DNA of 64,000 nucleotides from Timema cristinae (Eukaryota; Arthropoda; Insecta; Phasmatodea; Timematidae): NCBI GenBank assembly GCA_039000515.1, contig JBCFYV010011172.1, forward strand, positions 77,080,577 through 77,144,576, in the 5' to 3' direction. Below are positions 19,226-27,350 of this stretch, in pieces (the stretch's first letter is position 1; every line of letters begins with the position of its first letter). Made by a program: the position numbers and the translations under genes. The notes below the pieces were generated by a model. That model was not told the DNA's origin, searched no databases, and saw nothing but the letters and a program-made list of their open reading frames with translations.

Positions 19226-21970
19226 TATTATTATTATTATTAGCACCGCGTCTGACTACCAGTTCGGGTTATACGCACTTACGCTAATGTGTAACGGTAG
19301 GGTGATAGTGAGATGAAATGAAGGACCTACAGTTTAGAGTGGAATCCGAACCACGGTAGAGGTCTGGCATTCCACACATTCACAAGTTGTGATTAATACA
19401 CATCTTGTCAGAGGTGAAGGAAGGGTTTGGCAATCAGATACTTCTTTCCAGGATCGGGGATTGAAACCTGGACCTCCAGCACAGAAGTCTGACACCTTAC
19501 CCCTAGACCACCAGGTCACCCATACCAAGGTGTTAACCTGAAATAAATTTATTTTAAATATATTTTTCCCTTTTTTTATTTGTTTAGTCTTTAAAGAATG
19601 CTTATTTTTAAATGCAATAATTGCCATTGTGACTAATTGTTTGAATAGTCGAGTACTATTCTAAGGGTACCTGATTTAATTTTAAGAAGCACGAAGATAT
19701 TTTTTATTCGTATATATTTCGTCCTTCTATCCAATTAGTCTATCTTTAATGAGAATTACAGGGCCGTACCGAGGAGGTTGTTTATTGTGTTCAAATAACC
19801 CTCCTCCTCCTCAAAGTATTATTAATAATGTAGTTTTGTATTTCTCCTTAATGCTTAGGTTAATAGCTTAATGGAGTCTTATAAAATTCATAACACCTAC
19901 AACTTTGATTATATTTTAATAAAAGTTTAAATTTCTTCAAGAGGGATTTAATGTTGAAAAAATGCCTAGTTATATTTTCTTGGGTTTTTTGACCACGAAT
20001 TCAAGACCCTATTAACACTCTTCAAATTTTTTTTTTGTATGACCTTGGATGTGGTATATATTAAGAATAAAAGTGTGTTGATATTATCTGTGTGTAAATG
20101 TTAAATGCTCCCAAAAAAATAATGTTTACTCTTGTTTTTTTACAGGTAACTTGATTGGTGAGCTTATAAACCATATGGTCCAAAAGCGTAACAATTCTTT
20201 GAGCCCCAACAGGGAGATGTTCATGTATTCGGCTCATGACATTACATTGTCTGGTATCCAAATGGCACTCGGGGTGTACGAGGCTTATCCAATCCCCTTC
20301 GCTGCTGCAGTCCTCATTGAGCTATTAGTGGATCAACAGCAAAAATACTACGTCAAGGTACGTATGATATATTCCTCCCTCACGCAATAATTAAGTTAGG
20401 CTCAGAACCCCTTCTAATTTTAAAATATGTCATATTTTTGAGGCTTCAACATCTTTTCATATTAGTTGTGATCATAATCATCGTTTCTGTCTTGTAAAGT
20501 GGTCAGTTATTTTCTGTGCAGAGCATCAAACCAGCAACTGGAGGAAAAAAATTGAGAAAATGTTAGCACTATTAGTTATTGATTTATAGATGGAACGCTC
20601 TAATTCTATGGTATTTGAGAGGTTAGAAATTTGTAAAAATCTCAAAAAAGTAGCTCAATTACAACTATAAATATCTTGACTAATTTATATAACAATTTTA
20701 AGCAATAGGAAGTATATAGACTTGCGTAGTTGAGAGAATAATAAAATCAGTGTTTTTAATTTACCAATAAAGTGTGCTCTTAGTTATTTATTATGTAATA
20801 TATATGACAAACAAAATAGCATTGGTCAGGGGCACCAATATCAAATATTTAACTTGATCAAAAGTTAATTATTACAATTTAACTAAAACTGTTAATTTTT
20901 AAAGATTAAAATTTGGATTCAAGATTCAAAAGACAAGTTAAGATTCCTATTCGAGATTTGGATTTTAAAAAAGTAAAGGATTCGACTCATTTATAAATTT
21001 ATCATAATATAGATCAGAGATCAGGAACACCCGATCGATCTGCAAACTTATCAAAAGTCCTGCGATCATTCATCGTTTTTGTGTTCTACATTATTCTCTA
21101 TTCACTCTTACCTAAACCTTATTTTCTATATAAAAAAGTATAGTTAATAAAATGTAATTTTTCATATTAAATAATTTAATCTTCTCATAACAATATCAAT
21201 CAAGATAATTTTTTCACACTCAATTTTTTTATTTGAAAGTAAATTGACATATTTGAGGTTTTATACTCAAATATTGACTTTTAATTACGATGAAATTTTC
21301 TTACGTGGTCGAGTGAAAATTGCCTCGAGATCGACCGTTCGATCACAATCGACAATTTGCCGATCCCTGATATTGATCAAATGTATGTATTATTATGTAT
21401 GTTATGTTTTGGGTTTGTCATGTTTATTCAAACTGCTAAAAAAGAACACATGTTTTTTGAACAGCATTAAGGCAATTATTGAAATATGCGGAGTAAGGGG
21501 AGAGGCCTTTATGCCTGTACTATCAATTCATCCGTTGTTGATCTTTTTTTAGGTATTTTATAGAAACTCCACAGAGCACGAACCATATTTACTGACCTTG
21601 CCGAAATGCTCGTCTTCCTGTCCTCTGGACACATTCATACAGCTCACCCGGGACTTGATCCCACAGGACTGGAAGAAAGAGTGCGAATTAAGATCAACAC
21701 ATAAGGAGCTAAGACTACGCATGCCAAACATTGGTAAGGACACTCAACGTGTGTGACATATTTAAAACACCCTCTAAAATTTGAATTTAACACTGGAATA
21801 AACACTTCCCCACACCAGTTTTAATTATTTTGTCATTGATCGTGAGTTGCAATTCAAATGTAGGATTTAAATTAGTCAGTTTCTCTTTGTTTTTTTCAGG
21901 TAACATGGTCGAGTGGCTTGACTGTTTCCAGAAATATGGAAATATAGATCATGAGAATCAAGTAAACTGA
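7181..21970 (+). CDS. Secreted histidine acid phosphatase (eight exons)
   Basis: The gene hydrolyses phosphomonoesters in the histidine acid phosphatase family (prostatic/lysosomal type; insect venom acid phosphatases are close in layout). Exons: 7,181-7,308; 10,165-10,266; 15,518-15,748; 17,137-17,321; 18,657-18,783; 20,146-20,357; 21,553-21,733; 21,900-21,970. All introns are GT-AG and all phases match (0,0,0,0,1,0,1). The product is about 412 residues, normal for the family. It has an N-terminal hydrophobic signal peptide, the phosphate-binding RHGARTS motif, GLGQLTPLG, STDLDRTLMSA, PCPR, the proton-donor SAHD motif and a Cys-rich C-terminal part. No membrane anchor follows, so it is probably secreted. 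Exons 1 and 4 each need one extra base to stay in frame, so as assembled it is broken. I favour assembly errors, but a recent pseudogene is possible. Confidence 0.9.
9250..9720 (+). pseudogene. LINE reverse-transcriptase C-terminal remnant
   Basis: Conceptual pieces in several frames match the region downstream of the RT domain in arthropod non-LTR retrotransposons. They are VNEFKYLGTILTSNNDIR, then MALPIVLYG with neighbouring 'NVKLRIYKT'-like residues, then LHNDEL followed by an LYS-like segment, and an RWAGHV-like segment. Many stops and frame changes show an old, dead copy. It lies in intron 1 of the acid phosphatase gene. Confidence 0.7.
10165..10266 (+). CDS. Acid phosphatase exon 2: RHG active-site motif
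   Basis: 34 codons, phase 0 at both ends, acceptor TTCAG and donor GTATGT. It encodes VYRHGARTSVVRAYPTDPN and ends GLGQLTP. The RHG is the catalytic phosphate-binding histidine motif. The family's usual RHGxRxP has S in place of P here. Confidence 0.92.
10718..11775. mobile_element. MITE-like element with TIR-derived tandem repeats
   Basis: The left end GCCCTTTCACACGAGGCGGG and the right end (reverse complement GCCTTTTGACACGTAGCGGG) are imperfect inverted repeats about 1.05 kb apart. The left part consists of four ~117-bp units, each starting with the same terminal sequence. No protein is evident, and I could not confirm a target duplication. It lies in intron 2 of the acid phosphatase gene. 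Confidence 0.5.
10723..11195 (+). repeat. Four tandem 115-117-bp GC-rich units
   Basis: Units start at CACACGAGG (or CACGCGAGG), near 10,726, 10,843, 10,960 and 11,076, with a partial fifth start at 11,191. Each contains AGGCGGG...CCCGCCT, able to fold as a 7-bp stem with a ~15-nt loop, and ends 'ccatgggttcttttggagg'. Period is 115-117. An open frame of about 156 codons over the array is a by-product of the repetition: it has no family match, sits in an intron, and ends just before the array ends. Confidence 0.9.
12290..12555. repeat. Old SINE fragments
   Basis: It begins with a degraded reverse tail (TTAGCACCACGTCTAACTAC). A + oriented degraded family A body follows, with a B-box-like 'gttcgattcc' near 12,423 and a 'cctctaaattctaccttcc' segment. 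It is too diverged to define ends. Confidence 0.5.
12559..12800 (+). repeat. SINE family A, diverged copy
   Basis: It starts CCCGCTTCATTGGCCGCGTG, has a B-box-like GGCTCGAATCTCGG and 'ctctccctcc', and ends near 'cgggtagtaagacgg'. It is immediately followed by a family C repeat. Confidence 0.75.
12808..13090 (+). repeat. SINE-like repeat, family C, copy 2
   Basis: The head GTCTTGGGGGTAAAGTGCTC, B-box-like GGGTTCTAACCC and body match the copy at 281-560 over nearly its whole length with moderate divergence. Having two copies in one window supports a dispersed repeat family. Confidence 0.65.
14294..14520 (+). repeat. SINE family B, 5'-truncated
   Basis: It begins inside the family B body ('cacatttatctgattgcc'), runs through 'acaacttgtgaatgtgggg', and ends with the shared tail CCCGAACGGGTAGTAAGACG and an ATA-rich microsatellite. 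The tRNA-like head is missing, as expected after incomplete reverse transcription. Confidence 0.8.
15010..15205 (-). repeat. SINE family A, diverged copy
   Basis: The reverse tail (ACCGCGTCTTACTACCCGTT) lies at the left and a degraded head, reading ACCCGTTTCGGTGGCCGCGT on the - strand, at the right. Divergence is high. Confidence 0.65.
15262..15330 (+). repeat. tRNA-like SINE head fragment
   Basis: 'gatggctcagcatagatc' followed by 'catggttcgatgcccatg' resembles A and B boxes. It is short and degraded, and I would not call it a functional tRNA because the arms do not pair. Confidence 0.3.
15518..15748 (+). CDS. Acid phosphatase exon 3
   Basis: 77 codons from LGEEMHFELGSWLRRRYSN to PIRSRPARDDD, phase 0 at both ends, with a GTAAGT donor. 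It carries the conserved STDLDRTLMSA segment that lines the active site and NLAGLYP. The open frame continues past the donor, but homology stops at the splice site. Confidence 0.93.
17137..17321 (+). CDS. Acid phosphatase exon 4 with a 1-nt frameshift
   Basis: After the acceptor CTCTTTAG the sequence reads LIGGGKPCPRLYH, including the family PCPR motif, and then hits TGA. In the frame that begins near 17,175 it reads LMRLVLSSPGVDC, FDTDFQYIRLHMG and LLQDVLTVE, ending at a GTAGAT donor. The length, 185 nt, is one short of a multiple of three. Both outer phases (0) fit exon 3 and exon 5, so the exon is real with one base missing around 17,170-17,178. The open frame starting upstream at 17,094 is partly intron. 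Confidence 0.78.
17795..17885 (-). repeat. tRNA-like SINE head (reverse)
   Basis: The - strand reads 'gattagttaagtggttagag' followed by GGGTTCAATTCCCG, a good A-box/B-box pair at tRNA-like spacing. The flanks do not form a proper acceptor stem, so this looks like a SINE head rather than a tRNA gene. It lies in intron 4 of the acid phosphatase gene. Confidence 0.45.
18115..18345. repeat. Truncated family B SINE next to a tRNA-like fragment
   Basis: 18,115-18,256 is a reverse family B copy: (ATT)n, then TTAGCACCACGTCTTACTAC, ending at 'ggcctggcattg' without its head. It abuts a + oriented tRNA-like segment, 'tggatagctcagttgttaat' followed by 'taggtcaattacc', at 18,262-18,325. Confidence 0.65.
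18657..18783 (+). CDS. Acid phosphatase exon 5
   Basis: Acceptor GTACAG, first codons QVHNMTLPEWTEGLDRMRL, donor GTAAGT, end phase 1. NMTLPEW corresponds to the conserved N-x-T-L-P-x-W region of the family and contains a potential N-glycosylation site (NMT). Confidence 0.92.
18862..19110 (+). repeat. SINE family A, diverged copy
   Basis: The head 'ctacccgttacggtggttgc', 'tcccctctccctccacgcaa', 'ctaaattctaccttcctcat' and a tail-like 'aagggtagtgaaacc' identify a family A copy in intron 5 of the acid phosphatase gene. AATTAAAA on both sides may be a target duplication. Confidence 0.65.
19171..19530 (-). repeat. Full-length SINE family B with 10-bp target duplication
   Basis: The SINE body is 19,181-19,520, with a long (TTA)n at the left and the tRNA-Glu-like head at the right. 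It is flanked by CATACCAAGG at 19,171-19,180 and 19,521-19,530. This copy fixes both ends of family B. It sits in intron 5 of the acid phosphatase gene. Confidence 0.92.
20146..20357 (+). CDS. Acid phosphatase exon 6: SAHD catalytic motif
   Basis: Acceptor TTTTTTTACAG and donor GTACGT. It encodes GNLIGELINHMVQKRNNS, then FMYSAHDITLSGIQMALGVY, and ends YYVK. HD in SAHD provides the proton-donor aspartate of histidine phosphatases. NNS is a possible glycosylation site. Confidence 0.94.
21007..21377. mobile_element. 355-bp hAT-type MITE with 8-bp target duplication
   Basis: The ends CAGAGATCAGG (21,015) and CCGATCCCTG (to 21,369; reverse complement CAGGGATCGG) are imperfect inverted repeats. 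They are flanked by ATATAGAT (21,007-21,014) and ATATTGAT (21,370-21,377), which differ at one of eight positions. An 8-bp duplication and a CA-G start are typical of hAT elements. It has no coding capacity and lies in intron 6 of the acid phosphatase gene. Confidence 0.72.
21553..21733 (+). CDS. Acid phosphatase exon 7
   Basis: Acceptor TTTTTTTAG and donor GTAAGG, end phase 1. It encodes VFYRNSTEHEPYLLTLPKCS, then SCPLDTFIQLTRDLIPQDW and KKECEL. The cysteines correspond to the conserved disulphide-forming residues near the C-terminus of the family. Confidence 0.93.
21900..21970 (+). CDS. Acid phosphatase exon 8 (terminal)
   Basis: A polypyrimidine tract and CAG precede GNMVEWLDCFQKYGNIDHEN, ending QVN and TGA at 21,968. 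No hydrophobic anchor follows, unlike lysosomal membrane-bound forms, so the product should be soluble. Confidence 0.85.
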
Positions 21971-22306
21971 AAAAACAACATGATATTACATAATACAAAA
22001 AAAAGTGGTACCTAATAACTGAATTCGTTATACATTAAATGGACTCACAAGAAAATTGTAGTTTCAATTATTCTTCTGGTGACGAAGGGGGCCGATGTAC
22101 ACCAATACTTTGATATGTTCAATTCTAAATGTGAATTTTTGTATCCAAAAACTATAGTATTACGGATAATCTACAATTGAGTATGGCATCCGATTAGCTA
22201 ATTTTCGTTGGGTATACACATAAACACACTTTACTTATATTAATATTATAACATGTTAATTATCTTGGGGTTCTTTAATATCTATTCACATTTTGATCAA
22301 TTGACC

Positions 22307-25246
22307 AGGCGCTAGCTTACATTGAGTATACATTCCAAGTATGACAAAATTTAACTTCTGACACATGTTCTGGGAACCCAGTTGTGTATGAAAAGTGATG
22401 TTGTCAATTCCGGGAGTGGTCGAGAACCCGTGGTGGAGGGGGTGAATAGTGCGCTTGGAGTGGAATTTTGTTTCCACTATAACTTCCAATTCTTTCATCG
22501 TATTAAGATAAGAAAAAAAATATAATTGTGTTCCAATTAGGTAGGATTATAGTTATGGACTTTGTTTTGCAGTTGAATTTTATAATTAGAGTAAATCTAA
22601 AGAAAAAAAGGGCAAGTAAAATGTAAAATAACTACAATTATATCCGTGGATGCATCTTGTATAGATCTCAAGTCTCAACCATCTGAGAGTCTCAAATGCT
22701 TTTTAACAAGGACATTTTTCAGTTAAATGGGAAAATGAAAAATTAAATTATGTTGCTAGTGATCATGCCCTTGAGCAAATAGTTATCCTTTTTCTAAAGT
22801 TATTGGTTCCTGGACAGGAATATCCAGTAATATTCAAGCGACAAACAATTAATGGTGTCTACTTTATCACAGTAAATTGTCATTGCATGGGACTGTTAGA
22901 GTATTATGACTTGGTCTCAGATCACATTAGTGACAAAGACGAATATTAGAACAATGAATGGGGCACAAATGTAAGAGTCAGAGATTGAGGTGATATCCAA
23001 AAAAAATATCAGATTCCTTTTTGAAAACGATAATTAGTGAAAAAAAATTTGTTTATGTAACATTGTGAGTGGCTTAGTAGTAAATGGAGAAGAAGTAACA
23101 TCCTTCTTGCTCAGGGTGCAACCCATCAGTTAAGGAATGTAGGTACAAAATTTTTTAAACAGAGTGTTTAGTTGACAAAAAGAAAAGCTTTTTTTCTCCT
23201 ACAAAATGGATTGCTGTTAAATCTTTCGTATACGAAGCAACATAATCCAATATGAAAGATAACCGGAAAAAAAAAGATCTTTATAGAAAATAACACTCTA
23301 CATTATGATTTTCTTTTAGCTATACAGAGAAACACTAGTATTTCAGAGTTTATAATGCATCAATAATGCTTCAGTAACGACTTGGTCTTTCATGGTCCTT
23401 GGTCTGGCATTCTCAAAAAATGCAAGAAAGCAAAATTGATTAATGAAATTGCTGTAGAAAGCAATTTCACAAGAAACATGAATATATTTATTCTTAACCC
23501 AGAAGAAATGCACTTTATGGATAGAATTGCACTTAAACATTCTAGCGTCCTTTCGAAGACTAAAACATTTGGGGATTTAGCAAGTTTTCACCTGCACAGA
23601 ATAAGAAAATGCTGTAACAGACTAAGTGTACACGCATTGGCGTAGTTTTTGACACGTACTGGAAATCATCCATAACATTTGAAGAGCAAGAGAGAAGATC
23701 AGTTGGTGAGGATTCACTAATTGTGTGAATAACTTCCAAAATATTAGTCTATTAGTCACAGTAAGGAAAACAAAACCCTTTTACGTTAGTTACTATTGAA
23801 TTTCATTTTACAGAATGCTTAGGTTCCTGTCCTCTTGTTATTGGTGGAGAGTTTTTGAATGGAACCGAATGCTCTGAGAAAAATGATGAACAACATGTTT
23901 CCAGGGTAACACATTTCGCAAGTTATCACTTGGAGGCTGATTCTAGAATGTTATTTCATGCTTATGAAGATGCTCAACAGAACTATTCATGCGGTATTGT
24001 TATTTACAATCCTGACACTGGCCTTTTCATACCTAGAATTCGATTTTGGAATCACTATAACTGTTGGTTGTATTGGCCTTTTGATAATGGCCGGGGTAAG
24101 TGAAAATAGAAAATGCCTTGGGCGCCACATTGCTTCAGAGTATTATGGGGATTCAGTTAGTGAAGTTCTGCCAGCGTTACATGCTCTGACAGGGTGTGAC
24201 ATAACAAATAAACTGTGTAAAAAAAAAGCCCAAAAATCTGCAAAGCAAACTATCATCTCTATACTTAAGTTTCTTAAACTTAAATACCTTTGTATAAAAT
24301 CAACTAAAAGTACTTGAGTTGTTATATTTACACCATACCAAGAAGCCTGGACAAACTTATGATGCGAGTAGACACATTTGGTTTTCGGCCAACCCTAACG
24401 TCTTAAATAATGGTTCTCTACCCTGCACTTCTGATAGTTTTAGACTTCATGTACTCCGAGTATTAGCTCAACTTAATGTTTGGGAGAATTCATTAAATGC
24501 ATTTGTTGAGCCAGTTGATCTGTTGAGATTTTGCTATGCTACAGATTCTGAAGGTAACATACGACATGTTCTAATGAAACAGTCAATTTTTTTTTCTTAA
24601 TATGCTGTTCCCATGCAAGTGTCAAAATTTATGTTTGAAAAGTTTTTGCGTTTGTAATTTAAGTGAAACTTGGTTATGTGCGTACTGTTCCTGTCACGTT
24701 AACGGCTGCAAGAACTTCAACAAAAACAAAATAAGTATTGACGAATAAGAGAATGGTGAATAAGCTAATTGAACTTAACTTTGCATTTTGAGTTAAATAA
24801 CATTATTTTGGGGACTGGCAACTATTTAATGTTTAACTCTTAATTTAAAAAAATTAACTTAAATGTATTTGATGTGTTGAATTTTAATTTGTTGAGGGAC
24901 AAAACAATACTTATTTACATAAAACATAATTCTAATATAGAATAAAACCCCTTCATTGTCTAAGTGTTGGTATTAGTAAAATATAGGTTAACTTAAGTTA
25001 CCAACGTTAGCACCCCACGTAATAGAACCATTATATTGTTTTTATCTCGATACAATGAATGAGCCGGAGGTTATAGTGGAAACAAAATACCACCCCAAGT
25101 GCGCTATTCATCCCATCCCCCACGGGTTGTCGACCAGCCTCGGAATTGAAAACATAACTTTTCATACTCGTTTGGCTCTCCAGAATATGAAATAGAAGTC
25201 AAATGCTGTCATACTTGAAATGCATACTCAATGTAAGCTAGCGCCT
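22307..25246 (+). mobile_element. 2.94-kb DNA element with ~200-bp terminal inverted repeats
   Basis: Left arm (22,307 to about 22,505): AGGCGCTAGCTTACATTGAG and onwards. Right arm (about 25,055-25,246), read in reverse, starts the same way. The arms align almost without gaps over ~190 bp with perhaps one quarter of positions changed, so it is old. Flanks diverge immediately outside AGGCGC/GCGCCT; no clear target duplication is visible. Inside is a broken + strand gene of the FEN/PIN-like family also found at 2,230-3,340. XPG-like nucleases are reported in Academ-type DNA transposons, which is one possible home. This is inference. Confidence 0.75.
23345..24725 (+). pseudogene. Broken transposon gene: FEN/PIN-like nuclease with Cys-rich tail
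   Basis: Pieces in different frames keep a fixed order. There is an N-terminal part (23,382-23,620, e.g. LINEIAVESNFTRNMNIF), then IGVVFDTYWKSSITFEEQER (about 23,651-23,710). ASYHLEADSRMLFHAYED (about 23,920-23,970) comes next, followed by YNPDTGLF (near 24,010) and LPALHALTGCDITNK (about 24,170-24,210). A region with SDSFRLHVLRVLAQLN (24,319-24,600) and a Cys-rich end CKCQNLCLKSFCVC complete it. At least three frame changes and stops break it. Conserved acids (D in VFD, E and D in EAD, D in PDT, D in GCD) match the spacing logic of FEN1/XPG-like nucleases; the biochemical role is inference. No intact source copy is in the window. Confidence 0.7.
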
Positions 25247-25249
25247 ACA

Positions 25250-26440
25250 CTAAAAATAAAAAAGTACTGTTTAATAAGTTTTAATGTGCCTATATTTTTA
25301 ATTTAAGATTGCACATTTTTATTTGAGCTGAACAACATACACACACGCCAATCTGTGTGGTCAGTGGTGTCTCTAAAGAATAATTTTAAGTTAATCACAT
25401 ATAGAGAACCAGATAAATGCAAAGGTGAGACCATCAGCTTAGACATTAGACGTGAGAGCAGTAAGAATGAAAAAACAAAACGTATATTTTTATCTTCCAC
25501 TTTATTTCCCTTTCCTACTGAATATTAATACCACAACCATTTATGCAACCAATCAGAAGGGTTTATCCAATGACATATGACTTACAGGCATAGTGAAAAG
25601 ACAAGAATGTTGAGAAAATTTTTGTCAGGCAGAAATGTTACATTTAAAACACACACGTGGAAGTCAAACCTTGTGTTGGCTGCTGAGGTAGGCTCAGAGG
25701 TTATCATTTAGAGAAAAAAGCAAAGGAAGTTATATAATTATTTTACAACCCTTCTCAAAAGTTACAGTGAAATTAAATAAGGAATAGAATAAACTAAAAT
25801 AAATTTAAGTATATGTTAGTTAGGAATAATAGGGGCTGGAAAAACCATGTCATTATGATACTTTCCTGATTGGTTGGATAAAATAGAGATCTCAGCGAAT
25901 ATATTTTACTAACAACTTTTAAACGGTTACAATTTAAAGTTGACAGATCAACATAAGTGCAAACCATTTAGAATATCTACATGATTTTTAAAAGTAAATA
26001 AAATTTTGTTCTATTATGATTTATGTTCAACTGTTGTAAAAGTGTTTTTGTAAATATATCAAATAGTTGGAATGAAGAGTTACATTATGAAAAATATGGT
26101 TCTTGATATCTATAATAGGGCATATTTGTAATAATTATTGTATTTGGCTCTTTGCTTTATGCTTTCAAATTATTTGATTTTTTATCTACTTATATCAAAG
26201 AATAATAATAGTAAAAATAAAGCCGTCTAAGATTATCATTACATAACTTTGTGTTTGATTTTATATGATATTCATTGATATTCCAAAATTTAGATTTAAA
26301 TGATTTAAAATTAGGATAACTCATTTTCACTTCGTTATAGGCCTACTTCACTTAGAAAATATTATTCTTGAATGAGATACAACCCTAATCACTGGGTTAC
26401 ACTTGTTTACAAAAATATCATAACTGAGTATCATTAAGGT
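25250..26440. other. Intergenic, nothing recognised
   Basis: AT-rich sequence between the nuclease-bearing element and the G run. No supported coding region or repeat. Confidence 0.5.
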
Positions 26441-26445
26441 TGTGT

Positions 26446-26462
26446 GGGGGGGGGGGGGGGGG
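26446..26462 (+). repeat. 17-bp G homopolymer
   Basis: An uninterrupted run of G, flanked by 'ttgtgt' and 'tctc'. Long G runs are error-prone in sequencing, so its exact length is unreliable. Confidence 0.9.
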
Positions 26463-26506
26463 TCTCTTAGTTACTATATTTACGAACCGGTGTTGCTAGT
26501 TTTGTT

Positions 26507-26743
26507 AGTTACTAGTTATTATTATTATTATTAGCACCGCGTCTTACTACCCGTTCGGGTTATACGTACTTACGCTAATGTGTAATGGTAGGGTGATTGT
26601 GAGATGAAATGGAGGACCTACAGTTTAACGTGGAATCCGAACCACGGTGAAGGCCAGGCATTCCCCACATTCACAAGATGTCTTGTCAGAGGTGAAGGAA
26701 GGGTTTGGTAATCAGATAAATTTGTGCCGGGAAGTTACTAGTT
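26507..26743 (-). repeat. 5'-truncated SINE family B with 11-bp target duplication
   Basis: The body 26,518-26,732 lacks the tRNA-like head but keeps the shared tail with (ATT)n. It is flanked by AGTTACTAGTT at 26,507-26,517 and 26,733-26,743, which demonstrates integration of an incomplete reverse transcript. Confidence 0.92.
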
Positions 26744-26757
26744 CTTGTTCTGGATTT

Positions 26758-27350
26758 TTCCTCAAACATTTTCGTTTGTTCTATTTCGATAAGCTCACAA
26801 ATTAGACCTATATGTTTGTTTACATTGGACGTCCGTGAGTTCACCCGACTCTTTTTATAACAAATGTTTTACAATATGATTGCAATAGTTTTTTTTTCGT
26901 TTATTCTGGTTTGTTCCACAAAAAATAAGTTTTTTTCCATTTTGATATGTTCACAAATTATATATTTACTTTGAACATCCATTAAGTTTCACCCCCATAC
27001 TCCACCCTTCTTTTTACCTCCAAATACTTTTTTAACCATATTTTTACGAATGCAATCGTTTGTTCCATTTTTATGCACCCATTAATTGTACATTTGTGTT
27101 GGACGTCTGTGAAGTTGACTGACCTCCTCCCAAATCCCCTTTATCCCGCACAAACACCTTTGAAAATCCATGTTTTATACTTGCAATCGTTTATTCTTAG
27201 TTTGTCCCGGATGCTTCCTCCAAAAAACTACCCACATTTAGTTTTGGTAGAACAACACATGATATATTTATACACTAGGAGGGCGGTTTGTCAGCTTTAT
27301 GGCAACTCCATTCCCCATTGTTTGTTTGTTTGAATGTTCCTTAACATGTT
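26758..27350 (+). repeat. Degenerate ~150-bp tandem repeat
   Basis: Three to four diverged units share 'tgcaat(c/a)gtttgttc', 'cacaaatta', 'attggacgtccgtgagtt' (also 'tgttggacgtctgtgaag') and a C-rich segment ('cacccccatactccaccc', 'acctcctcccaaatcccc'). Unit starts are near 26,770, 26,918, 27,058 and 27,190. No coding role is evident; the 86-codon open frame over it has no family features. Confidence 0.55.

Noticed and set aside
27073..27333. 86-codon + strand open frame
   Set aside because: It lies over a degenerate tandem repeat and lacks any domain feature.
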